64,000 nucleotides of DNA from Butyrivibrio sp. AE3004 (GTDB lineage: Bacteria; Bacillota; Clostridia; Lachnospirales; Lachnospiraceae), in NCBI RefSeq assembly GCF_000703165.1, contig NZ_JNLQ01000002.1, forward strand, positions 2,728,001 through 2,792,000, in the 5' to 3' direction. Position numbers and translations under genes: made by a program. The stretch's first letter is position 1, and every line of letters starts with the position of its first letter. Of this stretch, positions 46,798 through 55,788 are shown piece after piece. A model generated the notes under the pieces. That model saw only the letters and a program-made list of their open reading frames with translations. It was not told where the DNA came from and did no database searches.

Positions 46798-47721
46798 TTA
46801 CTGTGGAACAGGATGATTATTCAATATCTGCAGCATCACAGTCTCCTGCGTCATTTTGTTCATCCTCGCCTCCGCCGATAATATCAGTCTGTGTGGAAGC
46901 ACATCCTTCGCAGTCTCTAAAATATCAAGCGGTACGCAGTAGTCCCTGTCATCAATGTATGCCCTTGCCTGAGATGCTCTTAGAAGATCAAGAAGTGCCC
47001 TGGGACTTGCACCACATTTTACGCTGTGATGTTTTCTTGTTTCCTCGACAACGCTGACCGCATAATCAACAAGGTCCTTATGGATTTCCACTTTCGATAC
47101 TTCTTCCCTCATCGAAATGATGTCTTCCGCTGAAAGCACAGCCTCAGTTTTTTGATGAAGAACACCCTGCAAAAAATCATCGGCTATCTGTACAGAGCTT
47201 TCCTTTGAAGGGTATCCCACAGAGAGCTTCATCATGAATCTGTCAAGCTGGGCCTCCGGCAAAGGGTAGGTTCCCGTCATCTCCATGGGGTTCTGGGTTC
47301 CTATTACAATAAATGGTTCCGGGATCGGAATGGTATTTCCGTCTATGGTAACCTGTCTCTCCTCCATGGCTTCAAGAAGCGACGCCTGCGTCTTTGGTGA
47401 TGTGCGGTTAATCTCATCCGCAAGAACTATCTGATTTACAATTGGGCCCGGAAGGACTTCAAATTCTCCCTTATCCATATGATAAACAGAAAGTCCTGTT
47501 ATGTCGGAAGGCATAGTATCAGGTGTACACTGTATCCTTGAAAAACTGCAGGAAAGTGAATCAGCAAGTGCCCTTGCAAGTGATGTTTTCCCGACTCCCG
47601 GCACATCCTCCAAAAGTACGTGACCTCCTGCTAGAAGAACCGTTATAACCTTCCTTATAACATCGTCCTTACCGATGAGGCGCTTTTTCATGTTGTCAGA
47701 TAAAGCTGTTATTTTGTCCAT
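46798..47721 (-). CDS. MoxR-family AAA+ ATPase
   Basis: 307 aa from ATG 47721 (GGGGAG just upstream; a GTG 12 codons earlier has no site). Walker A DVPGVGKTSLARA, Walker B IVLADEINRTSP with sensor text KTQASLLEAMEE, and the arginine-finger region QLDRFMMKLSVGYP. MoxR ATPases act as chaperones for vWA/DUF58 partners, and the DUF58 gene follows by 145 bases. First gene of the run. Confidence 0.92.
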   Translation of the reverse strand: MDKITALSDNMKKRLIGKDDVIRKVITVLLAGGHVLLEDVPGVGKTSLARALADSLSCSFSRIQCTPDTMPSDITGLSVYHMDKGEFEVLPGPIVNQIVLADEINRTSPKTQASLLEAMEERQVTIDGNTIPIPEPFIVIGTQNPMEMTGTYPLPEAQLDRFMMKLSVGYPSKESSVQIADDFLQGVLHQKTEAVLSAEDIISMREEVSKVEIHKDLVDYAVSVVEETRKHHSVKCGASPRALLDLLRASQARAYIDDRDYCVPLDILETAKDVLPHRLILSAEARMNKMTQETVMLQILNNHPVPQ

Positions 47722-48125
47722 TTTCTCCCCAAATATCCCCCAAAACTTATTTGACACAATTGTTTTTATCTCTGTTTTATGACTTACCGAACTATAATAA
47801 AGCTAAATCGAGCTACCATATTATAATATCATAATTCCAGAAAATAAACGTAATAATATAAAAAAGCATACCATAAATTGTTCTAATTTTTCCCGTATTT
47901 CCCCTTTCACCATACAACTGCAAATTCAAATACCATACTCGTTTTCTAAACAATTTATAAACTTGCCAAATTAAAGTGTTCAAAATGATATAATTATTCT
48001 ATACATTAAACCGATAGTACATCGTTTGTTTTATCAGACCTTCATCCCCAACTATTTAAAGAGGAGCAGGGTTACCGTCTGAACGATGTGCTAGATTTCG
48101 ATTTATCTCGGAGGAAAAAAAGCTT
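47722..48125. other. Divergent 404-bp gap: promoters for moxR and a secreted-protein gene
   Basis: AT-rich and free of ORFs on the moxR side. The right part (48019-48125) is the structured leader of the secreted-protein gene, described separately. Confidence 0.5.
48019..48120 (+). promoter_or_regulatory. Structured 5' leader of the secreted-protein gene
   Basis: GTCTGAACGATGT (48077-48089) pairs with CAGAC (48035-48039) and ACATCGTT (48019-48026) with an 8-base bulge, giving a 13-bp stem around a ~37-base loop. The loop ends in GAGGAGCAGGGTTAC. The ribosome binding site CGGAGG follows outside the stem. The text GGGTTACCGT recurs in the leader of the GH43 gene (6827-6837), also within a hairpin. 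Confidence 0.45.
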
Positions 48126-49394
48126 ATGATGAGGAGAGTATTAAAAACAGTATCAACTATCGCAGTAGCAATGGCTTTAACCTTTACAGGCACAGCGCCT
48201 CTTGGCATTCCGGGTTATGTGTCCGTTGTAAATGCCGAATCAGGCACCCGTGTGGTAAAGGCTGCAAATGTGGACGGAGATTATTCTGTCACAAATGGCG
48301 TAGGCCTAAATTCCGATGCCGACGGAACAGCCAAGCTATCCACAATAACCGATGGCGACAAGGCCTTATTTAAAGGTGTTGAATTTGGTCCTGAAGGAAC
48401 AGCCGTAACAGGCATAACTTTCAAGTATTCAAAGCCAAGCACAGATTCCGTAAAAATATCAATAACCTTAGATAGTGAAAACGGCACAAAATTTGGTGAA
48501 TGGCAGATGTCAAAGAGCACAAAGAGTCTGTCAGAAGCTGTTGAGGAAACCTTCAAAGCCGGTTTTAACAAAAAGGATATAACAGGTAAACATGATCTGT
48601 ATCTGACCTTTTCCTGCTCCAATAAATCGACTTCCATCTATTCAGCAATAGATTTGTATGAGTTCTCATTCTCATATAGCGATGACGGCTCTTCTGATGC
48701 GGAAGATGTGAAGAATGCCAAATGGATTGATGCTTATAAGAATAAGTCAAATAAGAATAAACCATTTTATTGGCCAAATATTTATCTTAGAACTTCCTAT
48801 GTAGTTCTTCGTAAGGAAAATGATTACAAAACAAATAAGACCATATTCGGTGACCCTTATGCAATCAAGGATTTCAACTCAAATATAAAGACCGTGGATG
48901 GTATAAGCTACGATTATAACACCAACACTCTTACGCTTAAGAATTACAATGATGATACCTGCTACCTTGATATCAGAAACATGGGTAAAACCTTTAATAT
49001 CAAGCTTGTTGGCAAGAATTACCTTAAAGCTCTTCATGTATCCGGTGCAAACTGGCCTACAAACTTACACTTTACCGGCAAAGGTTCAATCGTTCTTAAC
49101 AAGAGCAAATCCTATTTCATAGGCCCCGGCCTCACTACAGCAGTTTTATACCTTGACGGATGGCATAAAGAAACCTTCAAGATTGATAAAAAGGCAAAGG
49201 TTACCGCTTACGGATACGGAAAGTATTCACCCGTTGTTTTAAGCTATGGCGAAGGAAAACCTGCACTTAAGAAAGCGGTTAAGATATCCTATGACAAGAA
49301 GGGCAAAAAACTAAACGGAAAATTTGTAAATGGCTCCAAGGGAAAAATTAAAGACGATTACAAATACAGCAAGAAAACCTTTATAAAGAAATAA
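48126..49394 (+). CDS. Secreted protein of unknown function
   Basis: 422 aa. Residues 1-38 are a signal peptide (MMRRVLKTVSTIAVAMALTF, cut near VNA). The first domain (~45-190) is beta-rich with a carbohydrate-binding look (DKALFKGVEFGPEGTAVTGI, then KHDLYLTFSC). The second (~200-400) includes GISYDYNTNTLTLKNYN and SGANWPTNLHFTGKGSIVL, a pattern seen in repetitive beta-solenoid or carbohydrate-binding surface proteins. The tail is Lys-rich. No catalytic motif was found. CGGAGG precedes the ATG. Alone on its strand. Confidence 0.7.
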   Translation: MMRRVLKTVSTIAVAMALTFTGTAPLGIPGYVSVVNAESGTRVVKAANVDGDYSVTNGVGLNSDADGTAKLSTITDGDKALFKGVEFGPEGTAVTGITFKYSKPSTDSVKISITLDSENGTKFGEWQMSKSTKSLSEAVEETFKAGFNKKDITGKHDLYLTFSCSNKSTSIYSAIDLYEFSFSYSDDGSSDAEDVKNAKWIDAYKNKSNKNKPFYWPNIYLRTSYVVLRKENDYKTNKTIFGDPYAIKDFNSNIKTVDGISYDYNTNTLTLKNYNDDTCYLDIRNMGKTFNIKLVGKNYLKALHVSGANWPTNLHFTGKGSIVLNKSKSYFIGPGLTTAVLYLDGWHKETFKIDKKAKVTAYGYGKYSPVVLSYGEGKPALKKAVKISYDKKGKKLNGKFVNGSKGKIKDDYKYSKKTFIKK

Positions 49395-49442
49395 CTCGGT
49401 ACCGTATATAAGACTTGCTAAAGCACTTGAAAAAACTTACTA

Positions 49443-49480
49443 AAAAACAGCCTGCATTTTAAGCATTAAATGCAGGCTGC
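49443..49480. terminator. Bidirectional terminator between the secreted-protein gene and the GH13 gene
   Basis: AGCCTGCATTT pairs perfectly with AAATGCAGGCT around an 8-base loop. On the minus strand GTTTTTTAG follows; on the plus strand GCTTTCAT. It lies between two convergent genes. Confidence 0.85.
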
Positions 49481-49543
49481 TTTCATATTATTATTCAGTA
49501 TATTATGACTTCTTGCACAAAAAATGTAAACATGCTCATGAAA

Positions 49544-51313
49544 TCATACTTTTATAATCAAAATACCGTTTACCCCAAGCAATCCGCTTCCGTCATCATT
49601 TTGATTCCACTTGCGGCTGTAAACCACCTCCGCGTTATCCTTTAAATTTATTTTTACATCTTCCTTCTCGCAGTTCAGATAAACCTGAAGACTCTCATTC
49701 TCACCAATCTTAAGATATTCCACTACCCTGTCCTTTTCTATATCGTTAGGGAAATGAAAGTTTCTGCTCTTACATGCCTGAAGATTTTGCCTCATTCCGA
49801 TCAGCTTCTTCATCTCGGAAATCTCTGCATCCTTTTTCCCTGCATCAATCTCATCCCATGGCATACATCTGCGGCAGTCAGGATCGTATGTCCCATCCAT
49901 TATGACCTCTGTTCCGTAATATATGCAGGGACTTCCAGGCATTGTGAAAAGCACAGCAAGCTGCTGGTAGAATATATCTTCGTTTTTCTCAGCTTTTTCA
50001 AATAGTCTGTTTGTGTCATGTGAGTCAAGTAGATTAAACAGCACATCATTTACCTGTGAGTAATACATGGTAAAGCATCTGTTTATATCATACTCAAAGG
50101 TCTCTCTTCCTCTGTTTTTATATACCCAGAAATCTGCAATTGCAGTTGAAAGAGGATAGTTCATAACTGAGTCATACTCATCTCCGTGGAGCCATGACAT
50201 TGAATCATGCCAGATTTCTCCGAGAAGATAAAAGTCGTCCTTCATACGCTTGGTCATATATCTCACAGCTTTAAGAAAAGAGTGTGAAATCTCATTTCCC
50301 ACGTCAAACCGCAGGCCGTCAATATCAAATTCATCAATCCAGAATCTAATGATATCCAATAGATAATCCTGTACCTCCGGGTTATTGGTATTGAGCTTTG
50401 GCATATATTCCGCAAAAGCAAAGGAATAATATCTTCCGTCCCTGGTGTCGCGCCCCTGCTCAACCGGCCATTTATTTATCATGTACCAGTCTGCATACCT
50501 TGATTCCTGACCTTTTTCAAGAATATCCACCCACATGGGATGGTCTGAGCCAGTGTGATTGAAAACCGCATCAAGCATTACTTTTATACCAGCCTCATGC
50601 GCTTCTTTGACCAGCATCTTAAGATCCTCATTTGTTCCGAAAGACGGATCCACTTTCTTGTAATCCCTGGTGTTGTACTTGTGGTTACTGTGTGCTTCAA
50701 ACACAGGGTTTAAGTACAGGCCCGTTATTCCAAGTTCCTTCAGATAAGGAATTTTATCCCTTATACCCCGAATGTCACCGCCGTAGTAGTCATGCATTCC
50801 TACTTTTCCGCTCTGCCATTCCATACAAATTTCAGGATTTATGCTCTCATCACCGTTACAAAATCTCTCGGGAAAAATCTGATACCACACCGTATCATTT
50901 ACCCAGCCCGGAGTTTTGCATACATCCGCAGCATTCATCCACGGCATGATGAAATGAGAAAGGGTCTTTCCCTCCTGATTCATCTCTTCCTCGGTAAGAA
51001 AACCATCCTCAAAATAGTAGATGCACTCATCACCAGAATGAATCTCAAAATAGTATTTACATCTCTTGTACTCAGGGCGAAGAGTTGTCGTCCACCAGAT
51101 GTGATCCTTAAGCCTCTTTTTGAAATATATCTCTTCCTTCCTGCCGCTCCATTTCTCACTTCCACCCATGATCCCCGCATCATAGGGGTCTCCGTGGTAG
51201 ATATATATCCTGTCTACATCATAGCCGGTTTTGATATTGATAATAAGCTGATCCTGATCAAGTGGATAGCAATACTGTTCTGACATTCTATGGTATATAG
51301 CACTTAAGTTCAT
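49544..51313 (-). CDS. Cytoplasmic GH13 alpha-amylase family enzyme (neopullulanase/cyclomaltodextrinase-like)
   Basis: 589 aa, no signal peptide. An N-terminal CBM34-like domain (~1-130) is typical of the neopullulanase group. The catalytic barrel has DAVFNHTGSDH, GLRFDVGNE (nucleophile D337), LLGEIWHD (acid/base E366) and LLDSHDTNR (D433). It opens maltodextrins or branched oligosaccharides inside the cell. A perfect LacI-type palindrome lies 18 bases before the ATG, consistent with control by a MalR-like repressor, not encoded here. Confidence 0.92.
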   Translation of the reverse strand: MNLSAIYHRMSEQYCYPLDQDQLIINIKTGYDVDRIYIYHGDPYDAGIMGGSEKWSGRKEEIYFKKRLKDHIWWTTTLRPEYKRCKYYFEIHSGDECIYYFEDGFLTEEEMNQEGKTLSHFIMPWMNAADVCKTPGWVNDTVWYQIFPERFCNGDESINPEICMEWQSGKVGMHDYYGGDIRGIRDKIPYLKELGITGLYLNPVFEAHSNHKYNTRDYKKVDPSFGTNEDLKMLVKEAHEAGIKVMLDAVFNHTGSDHPMWVDILEKGQESRYADWYMINKWPVEQGRDTRDGRYYSFAFAEYMPKLNTNNPEVQDYLLDIIRFWIDEFDIDGLRFDVGNEISHSFLKAVRYMTKRMKDDFYLLGEIWHDSMSWLHGDEYDSVMNYPLSTAIADFWVYKNRGRETFEYDINRCFTMYYSQVNDVLFNLLDSHDTNRLFEKAEKNEDIFYQQLAVLFTMPGSPCIYYGTEVIMDGTYDPDCRRCMPWDEIDAGKKDAEISEMKKLIGMRQNLQACKSRNFHFPNDIEKDRVVEYLKIGENESLQVYLNCEKEDVKINLKDNAEVVYSRKWNQNDDGSGLLGVNGILIIKV

Positions 51314-51330
51314 AAATTCTCCTTCTTGTT

Positions 51331-51344
51331 GGAAAACGTTTTCC
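51331..51344 (-). promoter_or_regulatory. LacI-family operator in front of the GH13 gene
   Basis: GGAAAACGTTTTCC is a perfect 14-base palindrome with the CG centre typical of LacI/GalR-family sites. It lies between the probable promoter and the ribosome binding site, a position that fits repression by roadblock or steric block. The cognate repressor is outside the window. Confidence 0.7.
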
Positions 51345-51446
51345 GCTGTTGCTAAGAATATAACCTATTACTTCTAATAAATCAATATATAAATTCAAAC
51401 TTTACAAAAAATTCTCGATAATTGTTCTTCAAAATCCTCTCGCACC

Positions 51447-51516
51447 AATGTGCATCCATATCGGAGCGTTTTTTATCGTATAGGAATTACAACGTCATAT
51501 CCTATACGATAAAAAA
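51447..51516. repeat. 17-bp perfect inverted repeat with a flanking short repeat, copy A
   Basis: TTTTTTATCGTATAGGA (51469-51485) and its exact complement (51500-51516) form a strong hairpin. Just left of it, GCATCCATAtcGGAGcg (51452-51468) recurs almost unchanged at 58021-58037. It lies downstream of the kdgK terminator and about 140 bases upstream of the GH13 start. Confidence 0.6.
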
Positions 51517-51552
51517 AAGGAGAAACATAACTCTCATCATGTTTCTCCTTTT
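51511..51552 (-). terminator. Intrinsic terminator of the hexuronate operon
   Basis: On the minus strand AAAAGGAGAAACAT pairs with ATGTTTCTCCTTTT around a 10-base loop and runs into TTTTATCG. It lies 85 bases after the kdgK stop codon. Confidence 0.85.
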
Positions 51553-51637
51553 AGTGTTTTTCTCAACTATATATCATCTTGAGCACATTTCCGATTTTGC
51601 ACACAAGAAGTCTTAAATTATAAAGTTCACTACGTTC

Positions 51638-52735
51638 TTATCGCTTTACTCTTGCACCGGCGCCGCCCATAATAGCTTCAACCTCTGCGCAGGTTGCCAT
51701 TGTTGTATCGCCTGGTGTTGTCATGGCAAGTGCACCGTGAGCTGTACCGTACTCAACTGCCTTTGCAGCATCCCCTGTTGTCATAAGTCCGTAAACAAGA
51801 CCTGATGCGAAGGAATCTCCTCCGCCTACTCTGTCGAGAATCTCAAGTCCCTTATAGTCCTTAGCCTTGAAGATTTGTCCATCTGCCCAGCAAAGAGCTG
51901 ACCAATCGTTTACTGTAGCTGTTTTTACAGTACGAAGTGTGGTTGCAACTACCTTGAAGTTCGGATATACCTTAGCAGCTTCATCGATCATCTTTCTATA
52001 CCCATCAAGATTGAGCTCTTTAAGGTTCTCATCGTTTCCTTCAATCTCAAAACCAAGGCATGCTGTGAAGTCTTCTTCGTTTCCTATCATTACGTCTACG
52101 TACTTTGCGATTTCCTTATTAACCTCCTGTGCCTTCTTCTGGCCACCAATTGCTGACCACATGGAAGCTCTGTAGTTAAGGTCGTAGGAAACCACTGTTC
52201 CATATTTCTTTGCAGTTTTGATCGCCTTTACAACGGTATCTGCTGACTGTTCTGAAAGAGCTGCATATATTCCGCCTGTATGGAACCATCTAACTCCAAG
52301 CTCGCCAAAGATATAGTCAAAGTCAAATTCCTTATCTGTAGCCTGTGAAATTGCAGTGTTTGCTCTGTCTGAGCAGGAAAGTGCTCCTCTGATTCCAAAG
52401 CCTCTTTCTACAAAGTTGATTCCGTTTCTGCACTCACGTCCGATTCCGTCAGTTTTTTTCCAGTGAATGAGCTTTGTATCCACGCCGCCCTGCAGAATGA
52501 AATCCTCAACAAGGTGTCCTACTTCGTTATCAGCAAAAGCTGTGATTACAGCTGTATCCATTCCAAAGCAGCGTCTAAGACCGCGGATAACGTTATACTC
52601 TCCGCCTCCTTCCCATACCTTGAACTGTCTTGCTGTGCGAATTCGTCCTTCGCCGGGATCAAATCTGAGCATTACCTCGCCAAGTGAAACCGCATCATAT
52701 TTACAATCTTTTTTATCTCTAAGTTTTAAATCCAT
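51638..52735 (-). CDS. kdgK: 2-keto-3-deoxygluconate kinase, PfkB family
   Basis: 365 aa. PfkB signatures: GGGEYNVIRGLRRCFG near the N-terminus and DRVGGGDSFASGLVYG at ~310, with the catalytic Asp. It phosphorylates KDG to KDPG. It is the last gene of the minus-strand operon eda-uxuA-uxuB-uxaC-kdgK, 30 bases after uxaC. Assignment rests on family plus context; other PfkB sugar kinases share these motifs. Confidence 0.9.
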   Translation of the reverse strand: MDLKLRDKKDCKYDAVSLGEVMLRFDPGEGRIRTARQFKVWEGGGEYNVIRGLRRCFGMDTAVITAFADNEVGHLVEDFILQGGVDTKLIHWKKTDGIGRECRNGINFVERGFGIRGALSCSDRANTAISQATDKEFDFDYIFGELGVRWFHTGGIYAALSEQSADTVVKAIKTAKKYGTVVSYDLNYRASMWSAIGGQKKAQEVNKEIAKYVDVMIGNEEDFTACLGFEIEGNDENLKELNLDGYRKMIDEAAKVYPNFKVVATTLRTVKTATVNDWSALCWADGQIFKAKDYKGLEILDRVGGGDSFASGLVYGLMTTGDAAKAVEYGTAHGALAMTTPGDTTMATCAEVEAIMGGAGARVKR

Positions 52736-52765
52736 TTCTTGTCTCCCAGTCTAAAGTTTTATATT

Positions 52766-54166
52766 TCAAAATCCAAAATACTCTGCTGCATTTTTTCCGC
52801 AGATGTTCTTAACCATATTTTTTAAATAAGCATCATCCTTTGGATACTCTCCGTTCTCTACCCATGTGCCGATCTTGTTGCACAAAATTCTGCGGTAGAG
52901 TTCGTGGCGGGGGAAGGACAAAAAGCTTCTCGAATCAGTAAGCATACCTATCGATGTGGAGATAAGTCCCCCATCAGACATAGCCTCAATCTGTCTCTCC
53001 ATACCGTTTTTATGGTCACAGAACCACCAGGCTGCTCCGGGCTGAACCTTGCTCTTTATTCCTTTTTCATTGCCGCAGAAGGTTCCTGCCATAGCTACAA
53101 GCATTTCCGTATCCTTAGGATTAAGGCAATACAATATTGTCTTTGGAAGCTCGTCATTTAAATCCATAGCGGAAAGAAGTGCCGATAACTGCGGTGCATA
53201 GTTAAAGTCGTTAAGTGCATCAAAACCGGTATCGGCTCCAAGCTTTTTGAAAAATCTCTCTGAATTATTTCTGATAGCACCGATATGAAGCTGCATAACG
53301 ATATCATGCTTAGCATACATTTTTCCAAGCTCTGTCAGCATGTATCCTTTATATTTACCAATCTGTTCCTCGGTAAGTTCTTTTCCTTCAAGCTTATCGC
53401 TTATAATCTTATCAACTTCTTTTCTCGTTGTCGGAACAAAGAAAAGTCCCTCAAGACTATGATCTGAAACTCTGCATCCATTTTCCAGGAAGAAAGAAAG
53501 TCTGAGCTCAAGTGCTTTTAAAATAGACTCTGAATCACCCAGATGGAATTCTACGGTTCTGCTAAGAGTCCCAATATAATCGGCAAAGCCCTCTTTTTCG
53601 ATCCCTAATGCCTTCTCAGGTCTGAAACTCGGAAGTACCTTGATCTCAAAGCCGTCCTTTTTAATTTTCTTATGCCATTCAAGACTGTCTACCGGGTCAT
53701 CGGTCGTGCAAAGCACGGCTACATTCTGCATTCTTAAAAGGTTCCTTACTGAAAACTCCTTTTTATGCAGCATCTCGTTGCATTTATCCCATATCTTTTT
53801 AGCATTATCCGGATTAAGAGGCTCATCTACTCCAAAGTATCTCTGAAGCTCAAGGTGTGTCCAATGATATAAAGGATTACCTATAAGGTTCTGCACCGTT
53901 TCTGCCCATGCCATAAACTTCTCAAAATCATCACCGTCACCGGTTATCAGTTTCTCAGAAATCCCGTTTGCTCTCATGGCACGCCATTTATAATGATCGC
54001 CTCCGAGCCAGACCTGTGCCATGTTGTCGAAGCACTTGTCCTCGTAGATTTCTTTTGGGTTTAAATGATTATGAAAATCTATAATCGGTTCATCCTTAAC
54101 TGCCTCAAAAAGCTCTTTAGCCGTATTATTTGAAAGCAGGAAATCTTTATCCATAAAATTCATCAT
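52766..54166 (-). CDS. uxaC: Glucuronate isomerase
   Basis: 466 aa, the usual length for UxaC. The amidohydrolase-like metal site begins with IIDFHNHLNPKEI; further family text includes HWTHLELQRYFGV and VMQLHIGAIRNNS. It converts D-glucuronate to D-fructuronate (and galacturonate to tagaturonate). Its ATG overlaps the end of the reductase gene upstream by four bases, so translation is coupled. Confidence 0.95.
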   Translation of the reverse strand: MMNFMDKDFLLSNNTAKELFEAVKDEPIIDFHNHLNPKEIYEDKCFDNMAQVWLGGDHYKWRAMRANGISEKLITGDGDDFEKFMAWAETVQNLIGNPLYHWTHLELQRYFGVDEPLNPDNAKKIWDKCNEMLHKKEFSVRNLLRMQNVAVLCTTDDPVDSLEWHKKIKKDGFEIKVLPSFRPEKALGIEKEGFADYIGTLSRTVEFHLGDSESILKALELRLSFFLENGCRVSDHSLEGLFFVPTTRKEVDKIISDKLEGKELTEEQIGKYKGYMLTELGKMYAKHDIVMQLHIGAIRNNSERFFKKLGADTGFDALNDFNYAPQLSALLSAMDLNDELPKTILYCLNPKDTEMLVAMAGTFCGNEKGIKSKVQPGAAWWFCDHKNGMERQIEAMSDGGLISTSIGMLTDSRSFLSFPRHELYRRILCNKIGTWVENGEYPKDDAYLKNMVKNICGKNAAEYFGF

Positions 54167-55659
54167 AGACTTTCAAGTTCCTTTCTTACATTACCATTGC
54201 CCTTCATTTTTTCATAAAGCTCAAGTGCTCTGTTCGCAAGGCTGTCCGCATAGAGGTCAACACCAAAAACATCTTCTCTCTTTAATACTTCTTCGGGAGA
54301 AAGTGCTTTTAACTCTGAAAGAAGCGGATCCGGGCTCTGCTCGAATTCTTTTCCCTCATCATCGATTCCCTCAAGATATCTTAAGTATCCGGCGATAACC
54401 ATGGGAACTACCTTAAGGCTGTCTGTGCTAAGCTTGTCACTTGCTCTGTATGCCTTAATTGTCTCACCAAAACGGATTGGGAGCTTTTGTGATGTGTCGC
54501 AGGCTATACGCTGCGGTGTATCAGGCATGAACGGGTTGGGAAGTCTCTTTGTAAGCACTGCATCCAGGAATTCATCGGGTGAAAGAACCTTAGGATCAAC
54601 AACCACCTTCATTCCCTCATCCTTACCAAGGATTGTCACCATTTTTTTCAGAGCGGCATCGTCCATTTCATCATGAATTGTTGTATATCCAAGGAGGCAG
54701 CCGAAAATCGCAAGGCAGGTATGAAGGGGATTAAGACATGTGCAAACCTTCATCTTCTCTGTCTTATCAACTGTTTCTCTGTCTGTAAAAATGATTCCGC
54801 CCTTTTCCAGCTCAGGTCTTCCGTTGGGGAAAAGATCCTCAACAACCAGATATTCCGTTTCCTCTGCATTAACGAAATTTGCAACGTAAGTATGCTTTGT
54901 GGTAACAATAGGCTCTGCGCCTTCAACTCCGTCAGCAATAAGCATTTCCTTAACCGTATCATCCGGGCGGGGTGTTATTTTATCGATCATGGAAAGAGGG
55001 AAAGCCACTAGCTCTTTGTCTGTAATATAGTCTGTAAATCCGCTTTCACATTTTCCGACTGTAACCCACTCATTTGCGATTTCAACTACAGCTTCTTTAA
55101 GCTTGTCTCCGTTGTGTGAGCAGTTATCCATTGAAACAACTGAAATCGGAAGTTTTCCTGCTTTATATCTCTCCAAAAGAAGGCCCACAACCTTATCCAT
55201 GTATGCGCGGGTTTTATAGCCCTTCTCTGTGATTGTGAAGCTGACCATCTGAAGCGAGGAACTGCGGAAAATCTCGCGAAGTCTTCCGATTTCCTTTTTG
55301 TTCTCCTCATCCAGTATGCATGACTCTGCTATAGAGCCTACTACCTTCTTTTCAACTGTTCCGTCAGCCTTTAGTGTTGCAAGTATACTCAGGTCATCGC
55401 AGGGTCTGTTATATTTTTCAATGATCTCGTAATCATAACCCTCTGCAACAATAAGACCTGTATCTGTTATTCCTTCATTTAACAGCTTCTCTACTACATT
55501 TGCCTGAAAAGCCCTGAAAATATTTCCGGCACCAAAATGAATCCACGTAGGGTTCTTTCTGGTCTTTTCAACCATTTTTTCTCTATCATAACCGGGAAGG
55601 CTATAGCCTTTTTTCTCCCAGGCTTCTCTATCCTTAATTCCTTCGTTAGTTAATTTCAT
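54163..55659 (-). CDS. uxuB: Fructuronate reductase (mannitol-dehydrogenase family)
   Basis: 498 aa. N-terminal NAD-binding region IHFGAGNIFRAFQANV, then VVSMDNCSHNGDKL, and the C-terminal all-helical domain of polyol dehydrogenases. It reduces D-fructuronate to D-mannonate. Placement between uxuA and uxaC favours UxuB over the tagaturonate reductase UxaB, which has the same fold. ATG with AGAGG upstream. Confidence 0.9.
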   Translation of the reverse strand: MKLTNEGIKDREAWEKKGYSLPGYDREKMVEKTRKNPTWIHFGAGNIFRAFQANVVEKLLNEGITDTGLIVAEGYDYEIIEKYNRPCDDLSILATLKADGTVEKKVVGSIAESCILDEENKKEIGRLREIFRSSSLQMVSFTITEKGYKTRAYMDKVVGLLLERYKAGKLPISVVSMDNCSHNGDKLKEAVVEIANEWVTVGKCESGFTDYITDKELVAFPLSMIDKITPRPDDTVKEMLIADGVEGAEPIVTTKHTYVANFVNAEETEYLVVEDLFPNGRPELEKGGIIFTDRETVDKTEKMKVCTCLNPLHTCLAIFGCLLGYTTIHDEMDDAALKKMVTILGKDEGMKVVVDPKVLSPDEFLDAVLTKRLPNPFMPDTPQRIACDTSQKLPIRFGETIKAYRASDKLSTDSLKVVPMVIAGYLRYLEGIDDEGKEFEQSPDPLLSELKALSPEEVLKREDVFGVDLYADSLANRALELYEKMKGNGNVRKELESL

Positions 55660-55788
55660 CTCTCTTCCTCTTATTTCGATCTACGGTTTTATCTATAATC
55701 AATTTGACGCCATCATTAGCTATTGCCTTAGACTGCTCTCCTTAATTATCTTTATAACTTTTTTTACTATTGAACCTAAATAAGCCTC

